This document shows, one piece after another, positions 46,743-58,000 of a stretch of 64,000 bases of DNA; positions within the stretch are counted from its first letter, which is position 1; each line of letters opens with the position of its first letter. Position numbers and translations under genes: made by a program. Location: assembly GCA_001584585.1 (NCBI GenBank), contig LSYV01000004.1:3260950-3324949 (forward strand). The letters are read 5' to 3'. The notes below the pieces were generated by a model that was given only the letters and a program-made list of their open reading frames with translations, did no database searches and was not told the origin of the DNA. The DNA is from Gonium pectorale. Its lineage: Eukaryota > Chlorophyta > Chlorophyceae > Chlamydomonadales > Volvocaceae.

Positions 46743-48728
46743 ATGCGACCGCTCTTCGGGCAGCGTAGCTCGGCCCGTGCCGTCCATGCGAGCGCTCACG
46801 CGGGGGCCTCGGACTACAGGTGGGTGCCCGAGCATGATGGCCCAGAAGTTGCCCAAAGTTCGTGTAGCTGAACGCACGGGTCTTCTGGCTGGCCGTTTGG
46901 GGGCTTTGCACGCGGAGCAGTGAGATTGTTGCGCATGCCCGGAGGCACACGCTTGGCGTATGCCCCAAGACTGCCCTGGTGGCGCGCCCCCGTAGGGGCA
47001 CATTCCTCTTCAGGGCGTGCGCGGCCGTGACCCTCCTCGCGTTCCTTTCGCTGCTGGCCGCGTAAGTGTCCTAACCCCCCGCCGTCGCCGTCACAGTGTA
47101 CGCCGCCACCCTCTCCTGCCCCAGGGCCGCGGTGTTCCGCAGCACCACCCCATCCCCGCATCACGCTCGACCTGCACTTCACAGCACACAGGTGGCACCG
47201 GACCCCTGCTCCTCTTTGTCGTTTACGGTACACCGGTATCACAACGCAGCTGCCGCCGCCACCACCGCCGCCGCTGCTCCCATGCCCGGGCTGTGCCCCG
47301 CCCTTCGCAGGCCCATCGCGCGCCGCGTCTTCATCGGGGCGGGGCTCGCAACCACTCTGATCTCGCTGCCGTCGGGCCCCTCGCGCGCCGACGCGGGGAC
47401 ATCCGGGATTGACGTCGAGCACCGGCTGGGCGAGGTAAGCACGCGAGGGTGCGGTGCGCGCCGACTCGGCCAATCTGCGATTAGCGGTGGTTAAGCTTCC
47501 GGGGCGCTGGTCTAGGGCTGGGAGGACTATCAGGCACAGGCTTCGTAGCAAGAGCGAACCGCCCCGCCTTCGACCCTGCTCGGCTGCTGCGCTGGCTTAC
47601 TGGCGCTGCCAACGCTGCGTCGGGATGTTCCCATTCCGGATGCTTCCGGCTCTGCCGTGTCTCTAGCACGCCGGCCTCCTCACAGGTTCGGCGCCCAAGC
47701 CCGGATCCGCCATGGCGGTCCGCCCTGGCGGCTGGCCCTGAAACCTGCCCTCCTGATTCCGGGGTTCCCGTCCTCCTCGCCCTCCTGCTTGGGCCGCCAC
47801 GTGCTCGGACGCCTGCTGCAGGTCCGGTTCACCGAGGAGGAGTGGAAGGCCAAGCTGGGCCCGGAGGCGTATCAGGTGCTGCGGCGAGAGGCCACGGAGC
47901 GGCGGTGGACCAGGTGCGACAGCGGGGCCCGGCGGGGGGGACTGCGGGCAGCGGGCAGCTGGGCGCTGGGTTGGGCGATCTGCCAGAGGTAAAGTGGGCC
48001 GCTAGGGCGAAGCTGCGCTGCGGGCCTGTCGCCCAGCGACGGAATGGACTTTGCACTGCTGGGCTTGCAGCACTGCTGGGCTTGTGGTTCTGGCGCCGGT
48101 ACCCTGCCTCATCTGCATTCACCTCGCCCCGCTCATCCGCCCACCCCCCACCCCCCATCGGCTCTGTGTGGAGCAGCAAGCTCAACTACGAGAAGCGGCC
48201 CGGGGAGTTTAAGTGCGCCGGCTGCGGGGCGCCCCTCTTCAACGCGTCAACCAAGTACGAGTCGGGCTCGGGCTGGCCGTCCTTCTACCAGCCGCTGCCA
48301 GGTGAGCCCTGGCACGTCCGCCGTGCTGGTGCACCAGCCGGCGGCCGGCACAGGCGACAACGGGCTGCCGTAAAGTGCCGTATGAACGGACGGTTCGTGA
48401 CTTTTTGTGCACAGCCAGCGTGTACCGCAAGCCTCATTGTTTCCGAGGGCAACGTAGGAGGCCCAGATACAAACGTTGTTGGTCGTGTGAGCGTCGTCCA
48501 TTGGGCCAGCACCCGTGCCATCCCTCCTCCGCAGGCGCCGTGACCGAGGTGCCCGACTACTCGGTTCTCTTCATGCCGCGCACCGAGGTACGCTGCCGGC
48601 GCTGCCAGGGCCACCTGGGGCACGTGTTCGATGACGGGCCCGCGCCCACGGGGCTGCGCTACTGCATGAACGGACTGGCGCTGGCCTTCGAGCCCAGCGC
48701 CGAGGAGCCGGCGGCGGGCAAGGCGTGA
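46743..48728 (+). CDS. MSRB: Methionine-R-sulfoxide reductase B, predicted plastid/thylakoid-lumen form
   Basis: Five exons: 46743-46819, 47125-47434, 47822-47913, 48177-48301 and 48535-48728 (265 aa, phases consistent). MsrB reduces the R epimer of methionine sulfoxide in proteins. Exon 3 has [20 protein letters not shown]. Exon 4 has the first zinc pair CAGC, then [13 protein letters not shown]. Exon 5 has the second pair CRRC in [15 protein letters not shown] and the catalytic Cys in [11 protein letters not shown]. The position that in many MsrBs holds the recycling Cys (GCGWP) is Ser here. The N terminus has a basic, Ser/Ala-rich leader, then [13 protein letters not shown], a hydrophobic stretch and SRADA, which resembles a twin-arginine thylakoid-lumen signal. 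Exon 1 is an inference from phase; ATG 47282 is an alternative start. Confidence 0.8.
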
Positions 48729-49285
48729 AGGCGAAGAGGGTAAGGAGGAGGGGTGGTGCATTGGCCAGGGCAGCAGTGGCGGCGGCGATGAGGCGCGATC
48801 AGCGAGAGGCGGCGGCATGTCTCCCGAGAGCTCCCGACGGAGGGCCGTTGCGTGTCAATCGGGTGGCCGTTGGTGTTGTGTTTTGAGGCGGGAGGTTGCG
48901 TCGGGCATGTCCCCATCTTCAATTTTGGTCAGTCTGACCCCCAGTCTGAGTTGTTAGCGAGGTGGTGCTGCTGCAAGAAGTCCCTAGGAGAAAGTTGAGA
49001 CTCGACGCTGGTTTGGTCAGCAGGGGCCTTGGAACACCGGGCGACTGTACTCCTGTAACGCAGACTCAGTGCAGCAGCCGCTTTCTTTTGGAGGCTATTA
49101 AGCCCTCTGACCCCGGCCTTTCGGGACCGCTTTCGCCTTCCGCTGACGGATACATGATAGGTTGGCACATAGCAGTACATTTACGTACAGCGGTGTACGG
49201 TACCATACCCCATTGGCGACTTGGCACTGACGTTGAGGTAGGATGGGCCACCCTAATGGTCCACGGAATCGGGGAATGACCAAGT
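48369..49285 (+). repeat. Source segment of a partial MSRB duplication
   Basis: From within intron 4 through the last exon and about 550 bases of 3' flank, this stretch is repeated at 52262-52277 plus 52865-53560. Long identical runs include GACGGTTCGTGACTT-type intron sequence, the coding exon, and the 3' flank around CCGCTGACGGATACATGATA. Confidence 0.8.
49054..49058 (+). terminator. Poly(A) signal TGTAA of MSRB
   Basis: TGTAA in TCCTGTAACG, 326 bases after the MSRB stop. The same motif is preserved in the duplicate near 53330. Confidence 0.45.
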
Positions 49286-50358
49286 TGCCAGAGCAACTAG
49301 GAGCAAGCGAACCGAGGACCACTACAAGTCGAGGCTACAAAAGCGCAACTTAGCCCCTGCGCCAATCAACCGCGCAGCAGTGGCAGCGTGCATGGCTGTG
49401 TGCAGTGAACTCCATTGCACCGCCGCTTCATTTTGTGTCAGGTGTCGCTCCGATCTTCACCCCCACCCCCCTTGGTTCTTCGGTAGGCCTTAACATTTGC
49501 GACAACCTTGTATCGATCGGCTGCCGCGTCCACCAGGGGAGAGGGTCCAACTCCCCTGGTATTACCGATCCCTAACGACACCAGTCGTAACGTTACATGG
49601 TATCGCTACAACAGAGCCCCGGAGCGCAGAGATGGCGGTGCCTAAGGGAGGAAGGGAAGAGACCGAAGAGAGGGAAGGAGAGGGAACACACCGCACGACC
49701 AGCAGGCATATCCGTAAGGTTGAGTGCGTCTGCCCGTTGCCTCGCTCGCTTGCCTTTTTCTGTACCGCCCGCCCGCCCTGCTGGAAACATCGCGCCTTCG
49801 GGTGTGTATGTCCGCCGAGGTGGTGTGGTGTGGTGTGGCTCCCCAACGGCATTGTTTCGTTTGTTCGTAAGCTCCGAACCAGCACAAACAAACACAGGTG
49901 CGGCGGTACTACATCACGGCATCTATTCCGACCCAACAGGACCTGTGAACAAGCAAGCAAGTGCACACGCACGCGCCGTGTCTTGCCCAATGGCCACCAC
50001 CTATCACTACGCTCCAGGGGGCCGACGACACACCATCTCACCGTGCCTCCCAAGAACATAAATCTGGACACACACTCCGCCCTGCGCTTTCCACCTCAAA
50101 CCGCATTTTAGCCTAGCCTCGCGGCTGCGCCCGAGTCTGTGCCTAAAACATCCCTCTGATCCAAAAGCAGTACGGTCTGTGCGGCTGGCGACAACACTAA
50201 GAGCTCCTCTACTCCACTAAAGTACAAGATGAGACCGACGCCGCCCCAGATATCAGCCTGACACCGTAGGGTTTAATCTGCGTGCGCGTTGACAGCAGTA
50301 GCAGGGAGCATGCACCACAATGCTCCATGATACCGGACTAACTTCTCTTTGTTCCCTT
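49286..50358. other. Intergenic, no supported gene
   Basis: Between the duplicated MSRB flank and the last exon of the minus-strand membrane gene. Contains a short GGTGT repeat (about 49821-49838). Open frames on both strands are mutually overlapping and lack motifs. Confidence 0.4.
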
Positions 50359-51913
50359 CTACTGGCCCTTCTTCTTGCCCTCGAAACATGCGCTGATGTA
50401 GGTCAACGTGCTCCTTATGCAGTCAACCATAACACGCAGCCCTGACCACTGAGGATCCTGCTCTCGCTTCCATGATGCCCAAAGTAATGACAGGAGAAGC
50501 GCCACGCCGATGCCGCTGGCTTGCGCAACTTTCTGCAGTGCAACGAAAGTAGCACGTAACTGTTTTGCTTAAGCACCGACCCTGTCTCTACCTGTCTTCC
50601 CAACTGCCCACGAAGCAAAGTAGCCCTGATCCCAAATGAGCACATGTTGAACGGCGTGATCACTCACCAGCTTGATCAGTAGGTCTTGAGCCCTCAGCTG
50701 TTCGTTTAGAGCCCGCAGCTGTTCGTTGGCATCCACAGCATCAACTGGGGCCTGCACGGAATCCTCCTGGCGGAAAGGACGGCAAGTACAGGCTGCAGGT
50801 GAGAGATACGGCTAGGCATGTGCCAAAGCGTGTAATGCAACAAAACACCATTAAAAAAAATCCCGCTTCCATGTCACCCAAAGTATTGACAGGAGAAGTG
50901 CCACGCCGATGCCGCTGGCTTGCGCAACCTTCTGCAGTGCAACGAAAGTAGCACGTGACTGTTGTGTACAAACCTTGACCCTGTCTCTACCTGTCCTTCC
51001 AACTGCCCGCGAAGCAAAGTAGCCCTGATCCCAAATGAGCACATGTTGAACGGCGTGATTACCCACCAGCTTGATCTGTCGGTCTAGAGCCCGCAGCTGT
51101 TCGCTTAGAGCCCGCAGCTGTTCGTCTAGAGCCCGTAGCTGCTCCTTGAGCTTCCTGGCCTCCACAGCATCAATGGGGGCCTGCACGGAATGCTCCTGGC
51201 GGAAAGGATGGCAAGTACAGGCTGCAGGTGAGAGATACGGCTTGTGCCAAAGCGTATAATGCAAAAAAGGTAACACGTCTATGTACGTCTAACTTCCGCC
51301 CTTCACCAAATCCGCTTTTGGAAAAGGGTTCACTGGCGAAGTCTGTCTGTCTGAGCGGCCACTGACCCTCCGCGCATTCTGATTGATCCAACACATTCCA
51401 CATCATGTGTGCCATGTATACACTGGTGTGGCGCTTCGGGTAAATTTGCTGTCATATGTGATTTATTAGAAGTTTTGTCTTTCTTGGGGCCTTCGTCTGG
51501 GCACCCCGCGCACCTCCCACCGCACCATCCCATGCGGAATCCTTATCCCAACCACTCGCGCCATACAAGCTCACCCCACCGCAAGTAGGAAGTGCTGCAG
51601 CTGTCATTGTTCAGCTATTAGGCGCCCATGCAAACGCCATGCCAGGTTTGTACGGCAGCCGCACACAAGCCACAAGGGCACAAATCTCCGCCTCCACAGA
51701 GTGACCCACTGTCGGCAGGCTGAGCACAGAACTCACCTTGTCAAGGGTCACGGCCAAAGCAGGCGACTCCACCAGCAGCACGTCGGCCGATAAGGCCGGT
51801 CCGGCGGGGCCGCAAACGAGTAGCAGCAGTATCGCTACAGCAGGCGCTAGCAGCATCTGAGGACGTGTAGCCAAGTCCTGATTGGGAGCAGGAAGTGACA
51901 GGAGCTCAGACAT
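50359..51913 (-). CDS. Small membrane/coiled-coil protein with duplicated 3' exon pair
   Basis: Exon A 51913-51737 (in-frame ATGs at 51913 and 51856) has a hydrophobic segment MLLAPAVAILLLLVC and ends ALAVTLDK at a GTGAGT donor. Then two equivalent phase-0 exon pairs follow. Pair 1: 51180-51067 (API DAVEARKL..., heptads EQLRALDEQLRALSEQLRA) and 50931-50851 (KVAQASGIGVALLLSILW..., stop). Pair 2: 50751-50668 (APVDAVDANEQLRALNEQ...) and 50532-50359 (KVAQASGIGVALLLSLLW, then WSGLRVMVDCIRSTLTYI, stop). Either pair gives a protein of about 120-145 aa with two hydrophobic segments around a coiled coil. The pairs could be alternative 3' ends, a tandem gene copy, or one live and one dead. No family was recognised. 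Confidence 0.5.
50460..51270. repeat. Tandem duplication of a ~400-bp coil + TM exon unit
   Basis: 50460-50845 and 50862-51270 align across coil exon, intron and TM exon. Shared stretches include the TM exon around GCCGCTGGCTTGCGCAAC, the intron CAAAGTAGCCCTGATCCCA, and the upstream tract GGCAAGTACAGGCTGCAGG. The coil exon differs by heptad-sized length (28 versus 38 codons). Confidence 0.85.
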
Positions 51914-52277
51914 CAAAACTTCTTTTGCTGCCAGGCAATCTTCGTCGATACTGTATACCAGCGCAGTGGTCAGTCTCCACCTCACCTTGCTCGTATCCCT
52001 GGTAGCACGCGGCAAGGCCTGGCGGACCGCTCTGCAAAACGACGCCAGGACAGCTCGTTGCAGAGCAGGTACAAAACGCCTCCTGCTTACGCGTATGCGA
52101 AGTCCGTGATTGCTCACCGTGGACGATAGGCCACAGCAGTGGCGCGCTTGGGCGCGACGTAAGCAGGTTTCAGTGCGAGCATTCCAATGTAGGTGCAAGG
52201 CTACGCCTTAGCACTTAGCTGCGCTGGGTGTTGTTTAAAACTTTTTATAAACTGTACTGGATGCCGTAAAGTGCCGT
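51914..52277. other. Upstream region of the minus-strand membrane gene
   Basis: Presumed promoter and 5' region. The minus frame stays open to 52198 without motifs. The right end carries a 16-bp block (TGCCGTAAAGTGCCGTA-type) shared with MSRB intron 4. Confidence 0.3.
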
Positions 52278-52859
52278 ACCGGTATTCTGGATCACTGGGT
52301 GCTGAAATTGACCGCACAATTCATAGACAAAAAAACTAGCACATTTCATAAAGGGATTAGTTGCTTCTAAGGGTTCGCACTCTCCATGTCACCGATGACG
52401 CCTCACGAAACTCACATGACAAGAGGAGCCACCTGCACCAATGAGTCCTTACTTATCCATATCCACATGCGCAAGCGATTTTTGCATATGGGCATGTTAT
52501 GCGTGAAGGCCGTCCATGTTACCTGTGGCCATGGCGGGACCCGCGAGCCACACCCACAACGAGTCGGTGCAAAACGTGGTAACTTGGTTCAGATTGGATG
52601 TATATGTATGGATGCTTTCTGTATGATTTGGAGAGTATGTCTAAGTCTTTGACTTGGGACCCGTGTGGACGTGATGCCGGTGACTTTACCACCCCTGGCC
52701 ACCATGCCAACAACCATTACCCCACCCTTCCCGGTGTTAGGCTTTCTCTCATATGTTTGAGCATTATGGCCGCGCGGCGGCATGTTCCAGTTCTTAACCG
52801 GCTGCGCATAACTGCGGGTGATCCACAATACCCCTTGATCCACATTCCACAATACCGGT
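52278..52859. mobile_element. MITE-like insertion in the MSRB duplicate
   Basis: 582 bases bounded by ACCGGTATTCTGGA (left) and the inverse TCCACAATACCGGT-type end (right, perfect outer 9 bp ACCGGTATT). A second inverse copy, GTGATCCACAATACC, lies subterminally at 52818-52832. It is absent from the corresponding place in MSRB intron 4 (near 48383). It has no coding capacity and no clear target-site duplication was visible. Confidence 0.45.
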
Positions 52860-52864
52860 TCCCA

Positions 52865-53560
52865 CCTTTTTTTCTGTGTGTGCGGACGGTTCGTGACTTC
52901 GCGCACAGCCAGCGTGTACCGCAAGCCTTATTGTTTCCGAGAGCATCGTAGGAGGACCAGATACAAGCGCACGCAAGGTGCCATGGACGTTGTTGGTCGT
53001 GTGGGCGTCGTCCATGGGGCCAGCACCCGTGCCATCCCTCCTCCGCAGACGCCGTGACCGAGGTGCCCGACTACTCGGTCCTGTTCATGCCGCACTCTGA
53101 GGTGCGATGCCGGCGCTGCCAGGGCCACCTGGGGCACGTGTTCGACGACGGGCCTGTGCCCACGGGGCTGCGCTACTGCATGAACGGACCGGCGCTGGTC
53201 TTCGCCGAGGAGCCGGCGGCGGGCAAGCCGTGAAGGTCGTGATGCCCAGGCTGAGTTGTCAGCGAGGTGGGGTGTTGACCCGACGCTGCATATTAGTTTG
53301 ATCAGTGGCACACCGGGCGACTGTAATCCTGTAACGCAGACTCAGGGCAGCCGCCGCTTTCTTTAGGATGCTATGAAGCCCTCACTGACCCCAGCGTTTC
53401 AGGACCGCTTTCGCCTTCCGCTGACGGATACATGATAGGTTGGCACGCAGCAGTACATTACGTAACAGCAGTGTACGGTACCATACCTCATCCGCGACTT
53501 GGCAACTGTCGTTGAGGCAGGTAGGATGGGCCACCCTAATGGGCCACGGAATGGCTTGCA
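52865..53560 (+). pseudogene. MSRB last-exon duplicate (partial pseudogene)
   Basis: Exon-5-like coding sequence at about 53048-53233 retains [21 protein letters not shown] and the stop. Changes include MPHSEV for MPRTEV, NGPALVF for NGLALAF, and loss of residues before AEEPAAGK. The preceding intron sequence and AG acceptor are also copied. Exons 1-4, with the first zinc pair, are missing, so no functional MsrB can be made unless it is trans-spliced or fused. Confidence 0.8.
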
Positions 53561-55025
53561 AAGAAGCGCCCACAGCCTAGCTTAATGCCTCAAATGACCT
53601 CCCCCCAGCTCCTCCAGAACATTGTGCACATTGACCTCCTGAAGAATAGGGCACGAAAACCCCAACCGTAGATGCCCTCGCAGTCCGCTGCACATTCCTG
53701 CACACCCGGAACGGAATGTTGTGCATTCTATTCAGTACTTCACCCCGCCCGCCCCTTAGACGTACTAGACATGGTGGGCGCACTCTGGTATCCGAGTCGA
53801 AGCACCGTCGAAGCAAGTGACGTGCGCACGTCAACAGAAAACATCTGACCGACCGACGATGGGTTGGATGAAACGCAGAAGTCATGTATGCGTCAGGCTC
53901 TTCGGGCGTACGGATTGAACTGGCGTACGACCCATTGACTTCATGTGATGTCAAAGCCTAATGTCGTCAAGCATAACCCTACAGCGGCAAACTCCCGTAG
54001 CACCCGCTCTTTCCCGTACACTCCCTTGCCGATGACTGCATGGCACTCCCCCGTAACCATTCATACTCGCACGCACACGCGCGCCAATGACGTCTCAGTT
54101 CTCGTTCGCTTGCTGCAAGCACCCGGTCACTGCAAACCGCTTCGATGCTTCCAATCATAAGATTTGCCCCTAACAATGCAATGGCAACGCCAGGGCGGCA
54201 GACCCGCTCAGGGCCTGCGGGCAACGCGCGCCGGGCTGCCAAACAGCCTAGCACAACGCCCAAGCCCAAGCAGGGTCGCGCTGCCCAAGCCCAACCACTG
54301 TCGTGCGCGCACGCCGGGCGCCGCAGCCATACGTATGGGCCGCCTCGGAGCGCGCTACAATTGGGGCCGCATTAACTGCGCTCCAACGGCGTGTACGACA
54401 TGGCCCACCCTCACAAGCCGAACACGAAAGAACCGATGCCCCCCTCACTCTGCAAACAGCAATGCAGTTGGTCTAAAGCGACAGCGCGACCGATCAGACT
54501 CGACCCAGGGACAGGCCCAGCAAGTCACTGCATGACGACTCGAGCAGCGTGACACCAGGGCGAGCATCGCAGCCCGCGAACCCACATGCCGAACTGAGGA
54601 TGAGCTCACGAATGCACCGCGCCGAATTGATGGAGTTGTGCACCATCTTCGCTCCTCCTCCATCCACCCCCCACTTCTGCATCCGATCCCATGTCGCCGC
54701 GTTTCGTTTGATACCCTCCTCGTCAGCAGTAGACAGACGAGCACGGTCCGCCCGAAACGCGGCCGGCAGCGGCGCAAGCTTCCTAAGGCAGAGGACCCGC
54801 CGGTATCGCAGCGAGTCGTCGAAGGCACAGCAATGCTTTCGTAACACTGAAGCCCACCTGTGTGGCCATCTACCCACAGGGCACGCCTTGGCTTGGATGC
54901 TGCTGGGCTACCAGGCGCAACGGCGCGCCAGCCGAGCAACGGTCCGCGGCTTCACGAACGCGCTGAGCGACAGCTACAAAAGCGAGCCGGTGTCTGCAGC
55001 AGCGGCCGCGAAGACCGCCGCCCCC
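53561..55025. other. Intergenic, no supported gene
   Basis: Between the pseudogene flank and the kinase stop codon. Short overlapping frames, no repeat or motif seen. It presumably includes the kinase 3' UTR. Confidence 0.45.
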
Positions 55026-58000
55026 TTAATTCCCTTCCCCGGGATCTACCTCCGTTACCTCGCATATTCCCGCGCCACGCGTGCCGCCCGCACGCGCCAT
55101 TCCCCCTCCGTCTCCTCCTCGTCGGGCCGCTCCCCTGGCCCCTCCGCCACCGCCGCCACCGCCGCTCGGCGGCTTGGCCGCCGTCGCCGCTCCCGCCTCC
55201 TCCTCGGCGCTTCCACCAGCCTCCACCGCACAGGCGCTGGGCGGCAAGTGGGGGACGTTCCCCGTGCTGGGGCCCAGCACCCGGGAGTCGCGCAGCCCCA
55301 CGCTCTCCACCACCGCAATCTTCTCGTCCAATCGCGCGCCAATCTTCGACAGCGCGGACCGTATCCCCTTGAAGCCGGGCCTCTCCTTGGGCTCAAAGCG
55401 GAGGCAGGCCTGTCCCACCTTGGAGAGGCTCTTGTTCACCCAGGGTGGCCACTGCAGCTTCAGCGTACCGGTCTTGACCCCGAGGAGGACCTGCCCCGCC
55501 TGCAGCCCCGCGTACGGCCGCTCCCCCGTGACCATCTGCCACAGCAGCACGCCGAACGAGTAGACGTCCTGGTTTCCGGGGTGCGGGGCGGGGGTTAACT
55601 ACGGTGGATACTACTGCCCATGCTGCACAGAGGGTGGTGCGACTCCCGCGGGGCGAAGCGCGTGATGCCGCAAGGAAAGGCAAGCATTGTATGCCCCACA
55701 CGGTTAGAGGACACGATCAGAGGGGTTGCTGCCCAGGAGGGGGGCGAGCGCGGCACGGAGGTTCCCTTGGCTAGCATGCCTTTGGCCAAAAATGAAGGGG
55801 GGGGGTGGAGTAGAGCGGGTGCGTGGGGCTGTCGCAGTGATGGCAAGGGCAGGACGCTGATATGTGAGAGAAGAAGGTGGCGGCTGGGTGCCCGCGACCG
55901 ACACCCTGGTTCAAGCGCCTGAAGCAGCCAAGAACTGCTCCGCCGAGCCGGCCGCCCACAGCCGCGCTCCATCGAGCACTTCCCACCCAGCAAACAGTCG
56001 AGGATCAACGCTCTTTCTCGCCACATCTCGCCTCCCCCCCCCCCGCAATTTACTCACCGATGCCTTCCTGCAGCGGCCAGCGCACGACTCCGGCGCCATG
56101 TACAGCACGGTTCCCCAGTTCTCGTGCGTGATGGTCTGCTCGCTGGCCTCCAGCGCCGTGGCCAGACCGAAGTCTGACACCTTGCTCACGTAGCCCAGCG
56201 GGCTGCCCGGCTGGGAGGCCAGCAGCACGTTGGCGGGCTTCAGGTCGCCTGGCGGGAGGGAGGGTGCGTGGACAGAAGGGAATTCACAAATGGAAGGCGT
56301 TGTCAGGGGACAAGCCTTAGGTGCATGCCGTACCCAACCGTCAAGCACTGATATGAGAAGGGAAAGGGTTGGCCACCCATGGCAGGGGGGAGCCACGGGG
56401 CTCGCAGTTACACACGCCAGGTGGGACAGTCTACGCCACTGAAGACAGCCCGGCGACAGCAATTCTGTGTGCCAACAGCCCAAAGCGTTCCACGAGTAGA
56501 AGCGCCTAGGAGCAGCACAAGACAGGCGGTAGCAGGTGGGGCGAGACGGGACGGGCAGAATGGACGAGGAGCCTGGGCCTGAGCACAACGGCATCGCAAC
56601 TTCGCGAGACGAGAGGGCCCTGGCGTGACGCTCGAACCCACTGCCTCCTCGGCGACCAGCCCAAGTGCCCAACCCCGAATTGGGGCCTGGGCCCCTCCAG
56701 CATCCCTGCTGCCATCCCATGCACCTCAGCCAACCCGCCCCCGGCACCCGGCCAGCTCCCCGCCCTCCCGTCAGCCCCAAGCCTCACGCCTTAGTCATTC
56801 ACCCCCACCCAGCCCTAGGCCGCACCGTGTATGATGTTGAGCGAGTGCAGGTGCTCCATGCCGTCCACCACCTGCTGCAGGCACCACAGCAGGGCGCGCA
56901 TGGCCGACAGCATGGCCAGCGCGCCCCGGTCGGGGTGCGTGTTGAAGTCGCCCGCGTTGATGCGCTCAAGCAGCGTGCCGCTGTCGCAGTACTCCTGAGG
57001 GTGGGCAAAGGGGCGGGCGGGCGGGAGTAGGATGCAGGGGGAGATACGTTAGGTAGGCGGTAGGGGGCCTCCATCTGGTGCGGTGGAGTGCGGTGAGAAA
57101 CGCCTGTAGGGCTGCTACCCTACAATTCCTGTCGGTAAGCCCCGGACAGGAGAGCACGAGCCTCGCGCCCATTCAGTGGACCCACGGAGGACGCGCGAAC
57201 CGCTCAGCTCCCCGACGTCCCCACAGCCGACTCCTGCTTCATGCCGTTTGCCGTCGTCCTTCCACTTGCACATCATGCGCTAGCCCAAGCCTGAACCGAC
57301 GCAATGCCTTGCACACGAATGCGCGCCCGCCTGACGACAAGGACGGCCTCGCCCGCTTACCATGATGACCTTGGCAAGGAACCGCCCCGGCAGCGCGTCC
57401 AGGTGGTACAGGATGTCCTGGAACGGCACCGTCTCGCCGTTGCGGCAGCTGCCGTCGCTCGTGTCCGCACAGCCGCCGCGCGCACGCAACCCCGCCGGCG
57501 CCACCACGCCGCCCACGTTCGCCAGGGACTCCTCCCTTGAGAAGTCACCCGCGCCGTTGCTGGCCGCCGTCAGCAGCGGAGACAGCAGAGATGCGGTCGC
57601 GAGGCCGCCGCGGCTGACGGAGGCGGAGGACGGCGCGCCCACCATGCGCCGCTCCGTCATCCCCGACTGCAGTGCACTGGCCGGCAGCGCGGCCATGTCG
57701 ACAGGCGTGCCGAACTCGCCCCCACCGGTCGGGGACTCGTAAGGCCCCACTGAGGAAGACGCCCCTACCGAAGTCGACTCGGGCCGGTCGGGCCCTGCCG
57801 CGCCGCCGCCTTGGGACGGCGACCCCAGCGCCTCCAGCGCACCCGGCCCCGCCACCAGCGCCGCCGACACGGCCTGCAGCGCGCGCTTGCGCCGTCTCCG
57901 CCGCTGCTGTTGCGCCGTTACCACCGCGGCCGCCGCCGCAGCGGCCATCCCCATCCCCGGCCTGCCCAGCGGCGCCGGCGCAGCGACCCCAACGGCGCTG

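Noticed and set aside
49497..50111. 204-codon plus-strand ORF between MSRB and the membrane gene
   Set aside because: Overlapping minus-strand ORFs of similar length, no motif and no splice or start context; probably chance.
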